This document shows, piece by piece, positions 9,496-17,380 of a stretch of DNA of 64,000 bases. Under the pieces are notes generated by a model, which saw only the letters and a list, made by a program, of their open reading frames with translations, made no database searches and was not told the DNA's origin. The position numbers were made by a program, and so were the translations under genes. Numbering within the stretch: the first letter of the stretch is position 1; every line of letters starts with the position of its first letter. This DNA comes from Ammoniphilus sp. CFH 90114. GTDB taxonomy: Bacteria; Bacillota; Bacilli; Aneurinibacillales; RAOX-1. The stretch lies in contig NZ_SDLI01000003.1 of assembly GCF_004123195.1 (NCBI RefSeq), forward strand, positions 1 through 64,000, in the 5' to 3' direction.

Positions 9496-9612
9496 CTTAT
9501 CTCCCAGGAAACGAATGTACCTGCAGGAATTAGCACCCTGTCTTAAGGCGTCGTACACCTTAACGGGTTGCCGGGTTTCATCGGGCCAGTCCCTCCACCT
9601 GCTCCAAATAAG
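9496..9612 (-). ncRNA. SAM-I (S-box) riboswitch
   Basis: The minus strand reads CUUAU, then AGGUGGAGGGACUGGCCC, GAUGAAACCCGGCAACC, later GGUGCUAAUUCCUGCAG and finally GAGAUAAG. These are the conserved S-box segments in the right order, and the closing P1 stem is CUUAU with AUAAG. Binding SAM stabilises P1 and lets the downstream terminator form. It sits before a methionine-synthesis gene, its usual context. Confidence 0.97.
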
Positions 9613-9657
9613 AAAAGTGTTAGATTTGTTGCATACTTAAGAATTTATATTAACGTA

Positions 9658-9687
9658 ATCATACGTGATGCCGTTCTGATTTGTCAA
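9658..9687 (-). promoter_or_regulatory. sigma-A promoter of the S-box transcript
   Basis: A perfect -35 TTGACA (9682-9687) and a -10 TATGAT (9658-9663) are separated by 18 bp on the minus strand. Transcription would start about 40 bases upstream of the aptamer. Confidence 0.8.
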
Positions 9688-9696
9688 CGGATTTAC

Positions 9697-10296
9697 TTAG
9701 GAAAAGAGACTCTTATACAGCTTTTGAAATACCTCTAATACAAAGAACTTCACTTGAATCTTCGGTCCTTCGCCATCCTCGCCATTCTCTTCTTCCTTCT
9801 TCACCGCATCCCCTGTGTCTATGTCTACAAAGCATAGTGGAGGGAATAAGACGCACCACCAATTTTGACCCATACCTTGTCCAACTGTCACGCGAAGAGC
9901 CTCATATTCTCCGGCAGGATAAACGTACTGTCCATACATTTTGGTTGGGAAAGGCACCTTTCCTAACTCTACTTGACTATTATAAGAGAAGCCGTTGTTG
10001 GTAATCGTTTTCTCTACAATTTCTTGAAGTTGTGGCAGCTCTTCTTCCATTTTTTCACGAGCTTCTTCCACCGTGTCTAGGCTATCTACTTTACTCGTAA
10101 GATAAAGATTGATTTCATCACGTATTTCTTGCTTTAACCACTGATCCTGAGGTGAGTCGCTATTGGCGATCACTCGCAATCGGATCGACTCTTGTGGAAT
10201 AGGTTCTTCTTTTACTAGAGTTGCTATAGAACGCTGTTCTTCCCAGCTCATAGTCAATATGATAAATGCAAATAAAATTAAGCTTGTCTTTTTCAT
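9697..10296 (-). CDS. spoIIR: stage II sporulation protein R
   Basis: Forespore-made secreted signal that triggers SpoIIGA processing of pro-sigma-E in the mother cell. An N-terminal hydrophobic segment (about residues 4-17) acts as an export signal. Family blocks RLRVIANSDSPQDQ and the C-terminal LRVTVGQGMGQNWWCVLFPPLCF are clear. At 199 residues it is near the usual size. A sigma-F-type promoter lies 40 bases upstream, which fits known sigma-F control. It lies upstream of the ywl cluster as in B. subtilis, although the methyltransferase/MTHFR fusion is interposed here. Confidence 0.95.
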   Translation of the reverse strand: MKKTSLILFAFIILTMSWEEQRSIATLVKEEPIPQESIRLRVIANSDSPQDQWLKQEIRDEINLYLTSKVDSLDTVEEAREKMEEELPQLQEIVEKTITNNGFSYNSQVELGKVPFPTKMYGQYVYPAGEYEALRVTVGQGMGQNWWCVLFPPLCFVDIDTGDAVKKEEENGEDGEGPKIQVKFFVLEVFQKLYKSLFS

Positions 10297-10335
10297 TTTT
10301 CTGTTTCCCCTCTCTTTTCTTTCTCCTTAGCCATC

Positions 10336-10364
10336 AGTCTAGCCAGAAAAGAAAGGGTTTAAAC
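10336..10364 (-). promoter_or_regulatory. candidate sigma-F promoter of spoIIR
   Basis: On the minus strand GTTTA (10360-10364) is followed after exactly 15 bp by GGCTAGACT (10336-10344), matching the sigma-F pattern GYATA-N15-GGNNANNNT with one mismatch in the -35. Confidence 0.65.
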
Positions 10365-10469
10365 ATTATTAATTATTTTCTGAATAAATTTGTTTATCTG
10401 TGCTCTGTAAAGTATGATATCATATCGATAGGCTAACTTATGAATCACACAAAGGAAAGAGGCCTTACT

Positions 10470-12185
10470 ATGAACCTTATGTTCCCTGGTCGCCCTCACT
10501 TGAGTTGGGCCATCCCCATCCTTTATTTCCTCCCTATCATCAATCATATTTCGCTCAGTCCAACCTACAAAATTTTTTGGCTGTTGCATCTTATCCCGGC
10601 CATGTTCCTCACTTTTTATTATGGGTTACGTGGCGGACTCATCGGTGCAAGCCTCTCCCTCGTCCTCTGTTCCCTAACGGAGTTTCTTTATTACAACTTG
10701 GGTGTAGCCTATACATACGAAAACATTTATTCTCTAATTGTCTATAACTCCGTTAACTTTATGATTTCTATTGGAATGGGCTTTCTAACCGATCGACTAA
10801 AAAAACAACAACAAGAAATTAAGAATATCAATCAGGTATTACTAGAGAGTAACCAAAGACTAAAACAGAATGAAGAAAAAATCCGCCATTTAGCTTACTA
10901 CGACTCTTTAACAGGGCTGCCTAACCGACATTATTTTCAAGAACAATTAAAAGAGAAATTAGATGCTATTGACGAACAGGTAGATCAACAGATTGCTGTC
11001 ATGATAGTCGACTTAGACCGTTTCAAAGTCATTAACGACACTCTAGGTCACGAATTCGGAGACCTGCTTCTTCGGCAAGTTGCTCACCGATTAACCAGCA
11101 GTCTTGGGAACGATGAGATTATATGTCGTCAGGGCGGCGATGAGTTCTTTATCCTTTTGGGAGATACTTCTGCTGAAGAAACAAAATTGAGAGCGGAACA
11201 TATACTGTGGAGCATTTCCTTTCCTTATATGATTAATGATCACGAACTTTACGTCACACCTAGTATCGGAATTAGCTTTTACCCCCAAGACGGTACAAGC
11301 TCTGATGAGTTGCTTAAGCATGCTGATTCTGCCCTGTATAGAGCCAAAGAATTAGGAAAAAACCGTTATCACTTCTTTACGGAAGACATGGATGGACAGA
11401 ACAGTAAAAGATTACAGTTGGAGAGCGGATTAAGAAGAGCCTTAGATAAAAAAGAATTCAAAGTATATTATCAACCGAAGGTAGATATTCGCACGGGTGA
11501 ATGGATCGCTACAGAGGCCCTATTGCGTTGGAATCATACGAAATTAGGTGCGATTCCCCCCGATCAATTTATTCCACTTGCTGAAGAGACTGGGTTAATC
11601 GTACCCATAGGCGAGTGGGTCATAAGAGAGGCTTGCAAGCAAAATAAGAAATGGCAGGATGAAGGATATGGCCCCCTTACCGTGTGTGTGAATATATCAA
11701 CCCGTCAGTTTCTTCAGGATCGCCTCTTACGTGTCATTGAGTCAGCATTAGAAGAGTCTGGACTCCCTCCACAATATCTAAACTTAGAAATCACCGAATC
11801 TGTAGCTATGACGGATGTGGACCGTTGTATCGAGAAGTTAAACCAATTAAGAAGTTTGGGTGTCAGGCTATCGTTAGATGATTTTGGGACAGGGTTCTCT
11901 TCCCTAAGCTATCTAAAAAGATTTCCCATTGATATACTTAAAATTGACCAATCGTTTATACAAGATATGTTGAGGGACACACAAGACGCTGCTATTGTTC
12001 GTACAATTATTAATGTGGCACTCAACCTTAACTTGATCGTTACAGCAGAAGGAGTCGAAACAAGCGATCATCTTGAGTTCCTCGCTAATGAGGGCTGCCA
12101 GGAAGCCCAGGGATATTACTTTAGCCGACCGCTTCCAGCCTATGAGTTAGAAGAGAAATTGCCAAAGAAGCCTGTCAGTCTATGA
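10470..12185 (+). CDS. membrane GGDEF-EAL protein, c-di-GMP cyclase/phosphodiesterase
   Basis: Predicted c-di-GMP turnover enzyme of about 571 residues. Four or more hydrophobic segments occupy roughly residues 8-110, followed by a short coiled coil (KKQQQEIKNINQ). The GGDEF domain starts at YYDSLTGLPNR and has an intact GGDEF active site, but the RxxD inhibitory site is not recognisable. The EAL domain has intact TEALLRW, an NxEITES segment and DDFGTGFSSLSYL. Both activities are therefore possible. The ATG at 10470 is preceded by AAGGAAAGAGG; an ATG at 10440 lacks a ribosome site. It interrupts the spoIIR-prmC block and its last bases overlap the prmC stop convergently. Confidence 0.93.
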   Translation: MNLMFPGRPHLSWAIPILYFLPIINHISLSPTYKIFWLLHLIPAMFLTFYYGLRGGLIGASLSLVLCSLTEFLYYNLGVAYTYENIYSLIVYNSVNFMISIGMGFLTDRLKKQQQEIKNINQVLLESNQRLKQNEEKIRHLAYYDSLTGLPNRHYFQEQLKEKLDAIDEQVDQQIAVMIVDLDRFKVINDTLGHEFGDLLLRQVAHRLTSSLGNDEIICRQGGDEFFILLGDTSAEETKLRAEHILWSISFPYMINDHELYVTPSIGISFYPQDGTSSDELLKHADSALYRAKELGKNRYHFFTEDMDGQNSKRLQLESGLRRALDKKEFKVYYQPKVDIRTGEWIATEALLRWNHTKLGAIPPDQFIPLAEETGLIVPIGEWVIREACKQNKKWQDEGYGPLTVCVNISTRQFLQDRLLRVIESALEESGLPPQYLNLEITESVAMTDVDRCIEKLNQLRSLGVRLSLDDFGTGFSSLSYLKRFPIDILKIDQSFIQDMLRDTQDAAIVRTIINVALNLNLIVTAEGVETSDHLEFLANEGCQEAQGYYFSRPLPAYELEEKLPKKPVSL

Positions 12186-13040
12186 CTGCAGGCTTCTCTT
12201 TCCTTCTCCGATCACGATTCTTTGGATCCCAGCTAAGTCTTTAATGATCTCAGTTCTGGCGATCATACCACTTTCCTGTAATAGCTTTTCTACTTCTTGC
12301 GCTTGTCCCATCCCTACCTCGAACGCGACCAAGCCTTCCCATCGCAATACCCCTGAAAGGCCATCACATATTCTACGATAAAAGTCTAGACCGTCCATTC
12401 CGCCATCCAGGGCTCGCATCGGTTCATGATCTTTAACCTGAACATCAAGCTCTAGGACATCCTGTGTGGGAATATAGGGTGGATTCGATACCAAGATATC
12501 CACAGGCTCTGGTAATGGACTTAACAGATCTCCCTTAAGAAAGGAAATTCGATCAACTACTCCATGTACTTCACTGTTCTTTCTGGCCGTATCCAGTGAT
12601 TCCTGCGCAATATCCACAGCGTACATTTTCCATGTTGAGTGAACAGCTAAGGTTACCGCAATGGCCCCACTGCCTGTTCCAATATCAGCAACCGAAAGAC
12701 GAGCTTGTGGATTACGTCTTCTCAGCACTTCTTCCACTAGAATTTCCGTCTCAGGACGCGGAATGAGAACAGAGGGATTAACCTTAAAGGTCAGCCCATA
12801 AAACTCCTGTTCCCCCGTAAGATATTGGATGGGAGTTCCTTGAACTCTTATCTTTACCAAACTCTCGACCTCAGCCCACTGACGTTCAGTAATGGTCTCC
12901 TCCATGCCAAGAAAGAATTGTGTACGATCCCAGTTCAGAACGTGACGAATCATAATTTCGGCTAAAAAGCGGTTGTCCTCTAATGACTCCATAAACGAAG
13001 AAGCCCTTCTCAGGGCTTCTCTAACTGTCATACTGTTCAT
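12180..13040 (-). CDS. prmC: peptide chain release factor N5-glutamine methyltransferase
   Basis: SAM-dependent methylase that modifies the glutamine of the GGQ motif in release factors. The N-terminal helical domain is followed by a Rossmann domain with VADIGTGSGAIAVTLA (about residues 115-130) and the catalytic NPPY motif in DILVSNPPYIPT. At 286 residues it is normal. It lies 2 bases downstream of prfA, its substrate gene, so the two are cotranscribed. The end overlaps the convergent GGDEF-EAL gene by a few bases. Confidence 0.96.
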   Translation of the reverse strand: MNSMTVREALRRASSFMESLEDNRFLAEIMIRHVLNWDRTQFFLGMEETITERQWAEVESLVKIRVQGTPIQYLTGEQEFYGLTFKVNPSVLIPRPETEILVEEVLRRRNPQARLSVADIGTGSGAIAVTLAVHSTWKMYAVDIAQESLDTARKNSEVHGVVDRISFLKGDLLSPLPEPVDILVSNPPYIPTQDVLELDVQVKDHEPMRALDGGMDGLDFYRRICDGLSGVLRWEGLVAFEVGMGQAQEVEKLLQESGMIARTEIIKDLAGIQRIVIGEGKRSLQS

Positions 13041-13042
13041 GA

Positions 13043-14116
13043 TTATAGACCTTCTGCGTTTTGCATCAATTCTGCTTGTTCTTCTACAACTAGAGCATTA
13101 ATAATCTCATCTAGCTCACCGTTCAAGATATAATCAAGCTTATGCAACGTTAATCCAATGCGATGATCTGTAACTCGGCTCTGCGGGAAATTGTACGTAC
13201 GAATACGTTCACTTCGGTCTCCCGTTCCCACTTTGCTCTTACGAATTTCACCGTATTCCGCTGCCTTCTTCTGCTGCTCTAGATCATACAAGCGTGCTCT
13301 TAGAACGCGAAGCGCTTTATCCTTATTGGAGTGCTGTGACTTCTCATCCTGACAGCTAACCATGATCCCTGTTGGAACATGCAATACACGGACGGCAGAC
13401 TTCGTCGTATTAACACTCTGTCCACCCGCTCCACTAGAACAGAAGGTATCAATTCGAATGTCTTTATCGTGAATCTCAACTTCAAGATCTTCTACTTCTG
13501 GAAGCACAGCGACTGTGGCAGTCGACGTATGAATCCGTCCACCAGATTCGGTAGTAGGAATACGCTGTACACGGTGTGCACCGCTCTCGAACTTCAGCTT
13601 GCTATAAGCTCCTTTACCCTTCACGGCAAAAATAACTTCCTTAAAACCACCTAGATCATTATAGCTTGCTTCCATAATCTCGGTCTTGAATCCTGCTTTT
13701 TCTGCGAAACGAGTATACATACGGTAAAGGTCACCAGCAAATAGTGCTGCTTCATCTCCACCTGCCGCTCCACGAATCTCGACGATCACGTTCTTATCAT
13801 CATTCGGATCCTTCGGCAACAATAAGACATGGATCTGCTGCTCAAGCTCTTCCTTGCGCTCAGTCAATTCATCAATTTCCATCTTGACCATCTCGCGCAT
13901 CTCATCATCGAGCTTCTCATCAAGCATGGCTTTCGCATCTTTCAACTGGGCAGTTACAGATTTATATTCACGGTAGGTTTGAACCGTCTCTTCCATGTCC
14001 GATTGTTCTTTTGAATAATCTCGAAGCTTAGACGGATCGTTCATTATATCGGGATCACATAGTAACTCGGTTAATTTCTCGTAACGTTCTTCTACTGCTT
14101 CCAAACGATCAAACAC
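13043..14116 (-). CDS. prfA: peptide chain release factor 1
   Basis: Class I release factor reading UAA and UAG. The 357-residue protein has the PAT-type codon-recognition region ([13 protein letters not shown], around residue 190) and the catalytic GGQ in [17 protein letters not shown] near residue 232. The start is a GTG at 14116, with AGAGGTG 7 bases upstream; the ATG visible just after it is out of frame. It is coupled to prmC. Confidence 0.97.
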   Translation of the reverse strand: MFDRLEAVEERYEKLTELLCDPDIMNDPSKLRDYSKEQSDMEETVQTYREYKSVTAQLKDAKAMLDEKLDDEMREMVKMEIDELTERKEELEQQIHVLLLPKDPNDDKNVIVEIRGAAGGDEAALFAGDLYRMYTRFAEKAGFKTEIMEASYNDLGGFKEVIFAVKGKGAYSKLKFESGAHRVQRIPTTESGGRIHTSTATVAVLPEVEDLEVEIHDKDIRIDTFCSSGAGGQSVNTTKSAVRVLHVPTGIMVSCQDEKSQHSNKDKALRVLRARLYDLEQQKKAAEYGEIRKSKVGTGDRSERIRTYNFPQSRVTDHRIGLTLHKLDYILNGELDEIINALVVEEQAELMQNAEGL

Positions 14117-14157
14117 AGCAGTTCACCTCTAACTTATTTTCACTTAGAACATTATAA

Positions 14158-14172
14158 TTATAATGATTATTA
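14158..14172. promoter_or_regulatory. candidate Fur/PerR-family operator
   Basis: The 15-mer TTATAATGATTATTA differs by one base from the PerR consensus TTATAATNATTATAA and resembles the Fur/Zur 7-1-7 palindrome. It lies 42 bp upstream of prfA. AT-rich chance matches occur, and no metal or peroxide gene follows, so this is tentative. Confidence 0.35.
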
Positions 14173-14283
14173 TGTAGCATGTCAAAGGAATGTGTAAATC
14201 TATACGCCTAAAATTGAAAAAGCGGGGCCATCCCCGACTTTGTACAAATTATCTCATTGGTTGTTACTTTGACTTGGGCTCAA

Positions 14284-14462
14284 CGGACATATGATATCTT
14301 ATTTTATCTAAAACACCTTCAACGGAGCTTTTATCGGACATGGAGTTCCTTATTCCCTTAATAATGGTGACACCAAGCTGTATTTTAAAGAAATAACGCA
14401 TCTCCTGTCCGTTTTAACTGCAATTCAATCGATTTTGGCCCTGATAACGCACCCGATGTCCG
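14284..14462. repeat. 179-bp intergenic palindromic element, copy A
   Basis: Four CGGACA(T) cores occur: direct at 14284 and 14335, inverted ending at 14411 and 14462. Direct spacing is 51 bp, inverted spacing is 51 bp, and the inner pair spans 77 bp. Each core leads into a roughly 30-base unit of the form CGGACATnnGntnCnTTATT followed by a short gap and an A-run. The element fills much of the 406-bp gap between the YhcN-type gene and prfA. Nothing else gene-like is visible there. Confidence 0.85.
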
Positions 14463-14506
14463 CTAACCACTGAGGATGACTAAAAGGAAATCAGATAATG
14501 AAATAA

Positions 14507-14522
14507 CCCGGAATAATCCGGG
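14507..14522 (-). terminator. weak intrinsic terminator after the YhcN-type gene
   Basis: A CCCGG/CCGGG hairpin with a six-base loop abuts the stop codon and is followed on the minus strand by TTATTTCATT. The stem is short and the T-tract is interrupted. Confidence 0.55.
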
Positions 14523-14966
14523 CTATCTCACGTCCACATCTATTCGATATCGAGGCATTTTGAACTGTACACGTTGATAAACAGTGGCTTTTACAGCTGC
14601 AACATCCACTCCCTCTTCTAAGTCGAGGTTAACGTGAGCGGTTCCACCATTAAGATTAACCCTTGCATCCTCTACCCCTTGTACCATAGATGCAATCTCA
14701 GCCATAATCTGAGCATCGGCATCTAAGTTGTACAAGTCATTAGTTCCAGTAACTAAATTGGGATTCAAATCAGCTGGAACAAAGTCGTTCTTAAACCCTT
14801 TGTCATCATCATAAAATCCCGAAGGGTTATGGTAAGCATTATTAGGAGTATAATTCGCTACTCCAAACTTGCGGTTTTGATCCGGGCCAGCGGCAGGAGA
14901 ACAAGCAGCAGAAACCAACATCACCAGGCAGAGCATAAAGGCATAATATAGAGTTTTACGTTGCAA
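14523..14966 (-). CDS. YhcN/YlaJ-family sporulation lipoprotein
   Basis: Secreted lipoprotein of about 147 residues. The signal peptide ends in a lipobox (LVSAAC), so it would be anchored to a membrane by a lipidated cysteine. The C-terminal part (DADAQIMAEIASMVQGVEDARVNLNGGTAHVNLDLE) is the YhcN/YlaJ domain found in spore-membrane lipoproteins. I choose a TTG start at 14966 because GGGAGGTG lies 6 bases upstream; an in-frame GTG at 14975 is part of that ribosome site. Its exact role in spores is unknown. The context is a gene-poor gap holding the 179-bp repeat. Confidence 0.85.
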   Translation of the reverse strand: MQRKTLYYAFMLCLVMLVSAACSPAAGPDQNRKFGVANYTPNNAYHNPSGFYDDDKGFKNDFVPADLNPNLVTGTNDLYNLDADAQIMAEIASMVQGVEDARVNLNGGTAHVNLDLEEGVDVAAVKATVYQRVQFKMPRYRIDVDVR

Positions 14967-15108
14967 GAGTGACACCTCCCTCGTTTCTTAGGGTATCCTT
15001 AAGTCCGATGGTTCTCTCTGCAAACTTTTTTCCACTAACCTCTGTCCCCAATTCATATCTTATCCACAGCTCCATGGCGATACCTGCCACATAAGATTCG
15101 TCAAAATT

Positions 15109-15149
15109 AAAAACAGCCCAATTCCCACCTAATGGGGAATGAGCTGTTT
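15109..15149 (-). terminator. intrinsic terminator of tdk
   Basis: AAACAGC/GCTGTTT outer arms and ATTCCC/GGGAAT inner arms form a long hairpin followed by TTTTTAATTTT on the minus strand, directly after the tdk stop. Confidence 0.85.
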
Positions 15150-15159
15150 ATCTGCGGCT

Positions 15160-15732
15160 TTAAGTTTGTGGCGGGTGATAATAATGCTTTCTACATACAC
15201 TGCTGTACGTCTCTTCTCCGCCGATCTCAATGGTCTCCCCTGAGTATACGGGTTGGCCTTCTTTATACTTCAAAATATGTGTTGCCTTCTTATTGCAATA
15301 GACACACACGGTTTTAATTTCTTCAATTTTATCCGCTTCACAAAGAATCGCACGGGAGCCTTCGAATAATTGATTTTTAAAATCCTTCAACAATCCGTAC
15401 ACAATTACCGGGATATTTAACTTATCCACAATGTGAGTAAGTTGAACGACATGAGCAGCACTTAGAAATTGACCCTCGTCGACCAACACACAATGCGGAA
15501 GCTCCTGTTGACTACTCGTTATTGCATATAGGTCAGTATCTTCATGAATCGCGATGGCCACTCGACTAATCCCAACTCTTGAAGCGACTTTTCCTACTCC
15601 ATAACGATCATCAATCGCTGGAGTAAAAACCAAGACACGCTTCCCGGACTGCTCATAGTTGTGTGCAACGGTTAACAGCTGAATGGACTTCGAAGCATTC
15701 ATTGCACCATAACGAAAATACAATTGAGCCAT
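15160..15732 (-). CDS. tdk: thymidine kinase, E. coli-like type II
   Basis: Phosphorylates thymidine for salvage into dTMP. The 190-residue protein begins MAQLYFRYGAMNAS, close to E. coli Tdk and unlike the B. subtilis enzyme. The lasso/zinc domain carries CVYCNKKATH and a later Cys-His pair (CRKHY). VLVDEGQFL supplies the catalytic Glu. The P-loop is unusual: the canonical AGKS is ASKS, replacing the invariant glycine by serine. I use the ATG at 15732 with AAGGAG 8 bases upstream; the open frame extends to 15846 into the rpmE gene. It is placed as in B. subtilis, between rpmE and prfA. Confidence 0.93.
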   Translation of the reverse strand: MAQLYFRYGAMNASKSIQLLTVAHNYEQSGKRVLVFTPAIDDRYGVGKVASRVGISRVAIAIHEDTDLYAITSSQQELPHCVLVDEGQFLSAAHVVQLTHIVDKLNIPVIVYGLLKDFKNQLFEGSRAILCEADKIEEIKTVCVYCNKKATHILKYKEGQPVYSGETIEIGGEETYSSVCRKHYYHPPQT

Positions 15733-15756
15733 ACAGATGTCTCCTTGAGTACAAAA

Positions 15757-15785
15757 TAAAGCGGGCAGGAAACCCTGCCCGCTTG
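15757..15785 (-). terminator. intrinsic terminator of rpmE
   Basis: A strong AAGCGGGCAGG/CCTGCCCGCTT hairpin followed by TATTTTG on the minus strand lies between rpmE and tdk. Confidence 0.85.
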
Positions 15786-15799
15786 CTCTCGGTATGGAA

Positions 15800-15997
15800 T
15801 TAGATACCGTATTTTTTCTTAAACTTGTCCACACGTCCGCCTGCATCTACAAACTTCTGCTTACCTGTATAGAAAGGATGGCACTCAGAGCAGATTTCAA
15901 CGCGAAGGTTTTCTTTTACAGATCCTGTTTCGAACTCGTTTCCACAAGCGCAAGTAACCTTAGTCACTTTATAATTAGGATGGATTGCTGGTTTCAT
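15800..15997 (-). CDS. rpmE: ribosomal protein L31, zinc-binding type
   Basis: Large-subunit protein of 65 residues, [10 protein letters not shown] at the start and [16 protein letters not shown] at the end. Cysteines in TCACGNEF and CSECHPF form the zinc site, so this is the C+ (zinc-containing) paralogue rather than the zinc-independent RpmE2. The ATG at 15997 has GAGGTG upstream; the longer open frame is not supported. Confidence 0.97.
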   Translation of the reverse strand: MKPAIHPNYKVTKVTCACGNEFETGSVKENLRVEICSECHPFYTGKQKFVDAGGRVDKFKKKYGI

Positions 15998-16096
15998 TCT
16001 TTTCACCTCTTTCCGCCCTGATCCTATCTGTAGACCAGAGTACAAATTAAACACAATTGTCATTATAACATGGGAAAATTCCCTTTTCAACTGGCA

Positions 16097-17356
16097 TTAT
16101 CTCCTACGGAGAGGAAAATCTTTCGGAGGGATATGCGTATACGAACCAATTACCACATCAGGAAGCTCTTCTTGATAAATTTCAATCGCTTGCTTCATTC
16201 CGAAGATTTCTCCTTGAGGTTTTGGGATCATCTCTAGATAGCTGTCTGGGTCAATATTCAGATTCCTTAACTGGATCAACCGAACTCCAGAACGTCGAAT
16301 GAATTCAATCATCGCTTCCATCTCTTCCTCTCGGTCAAACACTCCCGGGAAGCAAAGATAGTTAATGGACGTATAGACCCCTTTATCTGCACAGTATCGA
16401 AGAGACTTCTCTACATTCAGCAGATTATACCCACGCGGTTTATAGTACGCATTGTAATGCTCATCTATCGCACTAATCGTACTAACACGGATCAAATCTA
16501 AACCCGAATCTACAATCGCTTTGATATGATCGGTTAAACCAGCATTTGTATTCATATTAATATAGCCTATGGATGTCTCCGCACGGACCCTTCGAATGGC
16601 TTCCGTAATAAGAGCCGCTTGGGTAGAAGGCTCCCCTTCGCAACCTTGACCAAAGCTAATAATGCTCTCAGGCGTCTTCAGGTGATGCTTCATGACCTCC
16701 ACTAGCTCTTCAATCGTCGGCTTAAAATTCATTCGGGTTTGTGGAGCTACAAAACCGGATTCCTCAGGCTGTTCAGAAATACAGCCATAACAACCGGCAT
16801 TACAGGAATAGGAAACAGGTATTCCCCCTTCCCATCGATTGAGGAAGGTATTCGACGCCGTTAAGCATTCATATTCCAATGCACAGTTCGATAGGTGCTT
16901 CATGACGCGATTGTCTGGATATTCATCCAGCATCTCGCCTACCTTCACCTTTACTTCCTCATAAGAACAATGGGCCGGATTCCACTTGTAATGCTCATCA
17001 CTCTGACGAGCAGCAACGTAAAATCCGTCATCCTTCCACACGACTGCCGTGTAACCGAAGAGAGGAAACTTATAGTCTCGATCGGTCTTCATATATCCAG
17101 GCAGCATAAGTCGGGTAAATCCCTGAGGCAGAAGCGCGCCGACTGCTGTTGCCTCTTCTAGAGCTGTCATCTCACCCGTATCCGGATCCATTCCAATCGG
17201 TCTGGTATTCGGCAGGCTGACTAAGGTAGCCCCCTCTGGCAGGGCAATAAGCTCTTCCTCTAAGATTTCCAACAGACTCTCCCCACTCCTAGCCACAGCT
17301 AGCAGGTCAGGATGGTCGTAGACTTGTCCGTTTTTATCGGCATACACAAGATTCAT
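16097..17356 (-). CDS. radical SAM protein of unknown function
   Basis: A 419-residue radical SAM enzyme. The [4Fe-4S] triad is C185-X3-C189-X2-C192 (CNAGCYGC) and is preceded by an unusual N-terminal region of about 180 residues. Further radical-SAM features include FGQGCEGEPS (GGE-like motif) and NMNTNAG. An accessory Cys pair (C130, C158, C164 region) might bind a second cluster, but that is speculative. It lies 24 bases downstream of rho and is followed by rpmE, so it probably shares rho transcription. I do not recognise a substrate; translation or RNA-related work would fit the neighbours but is only inference. Confidence 0.85.
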   Translation of the reverse strand: MNLVYADKNGQVYDHPDLLAVARSGESLLEILEEELIALPEGATLVSLPNTRPIGMDPDTGEMTALEEATAVGALLPQGFTRLMLPGYMKTDRDYKFPLFGYTAVVWKDDGFYVAARQSDEHYKWNPAHCSYEEVKVKVGEMLDEYPDNRVMKHLSNCALEYECLTASNTFLNRWEGGIPVSYSCNAGCYGCISEQPEESGFVAPQTRMNFKPTIEELVEVMKHHLKTPESIISFGQGCEGEPSTQAALITEAIRRVRAETSIGYINMNTNAGLTDHIKAIVDSGLDLIRVSTISAIDEHYNAYYKPRGYNLLNVEKSLRYCADKGVYTSINYLCFPGVFDREEEMEAMIEFIRRSGVRLIQLRNLNIDPDSYLEMIPKPQGEIFGMKQAIEIYQEELPDVVIGSYTHIPPKDFPLRRR

Positions 17357-17380
17357 GCAAAATACTCCTTTTGGCTTCTG

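Noticed and set aside
10359-10589. Minus-strand frame of 76 codons opposite the GGDEF-EAL gene start
   Set aside because: Overlaps the promoter region of spoIIR and the real plus-strand gene; no supporting signal.
15060-15068. Single perfect DnaA box TTATCCACA
   Set aside because: Isolated; one box alone is expected by chance and is not evidence of a cluster.
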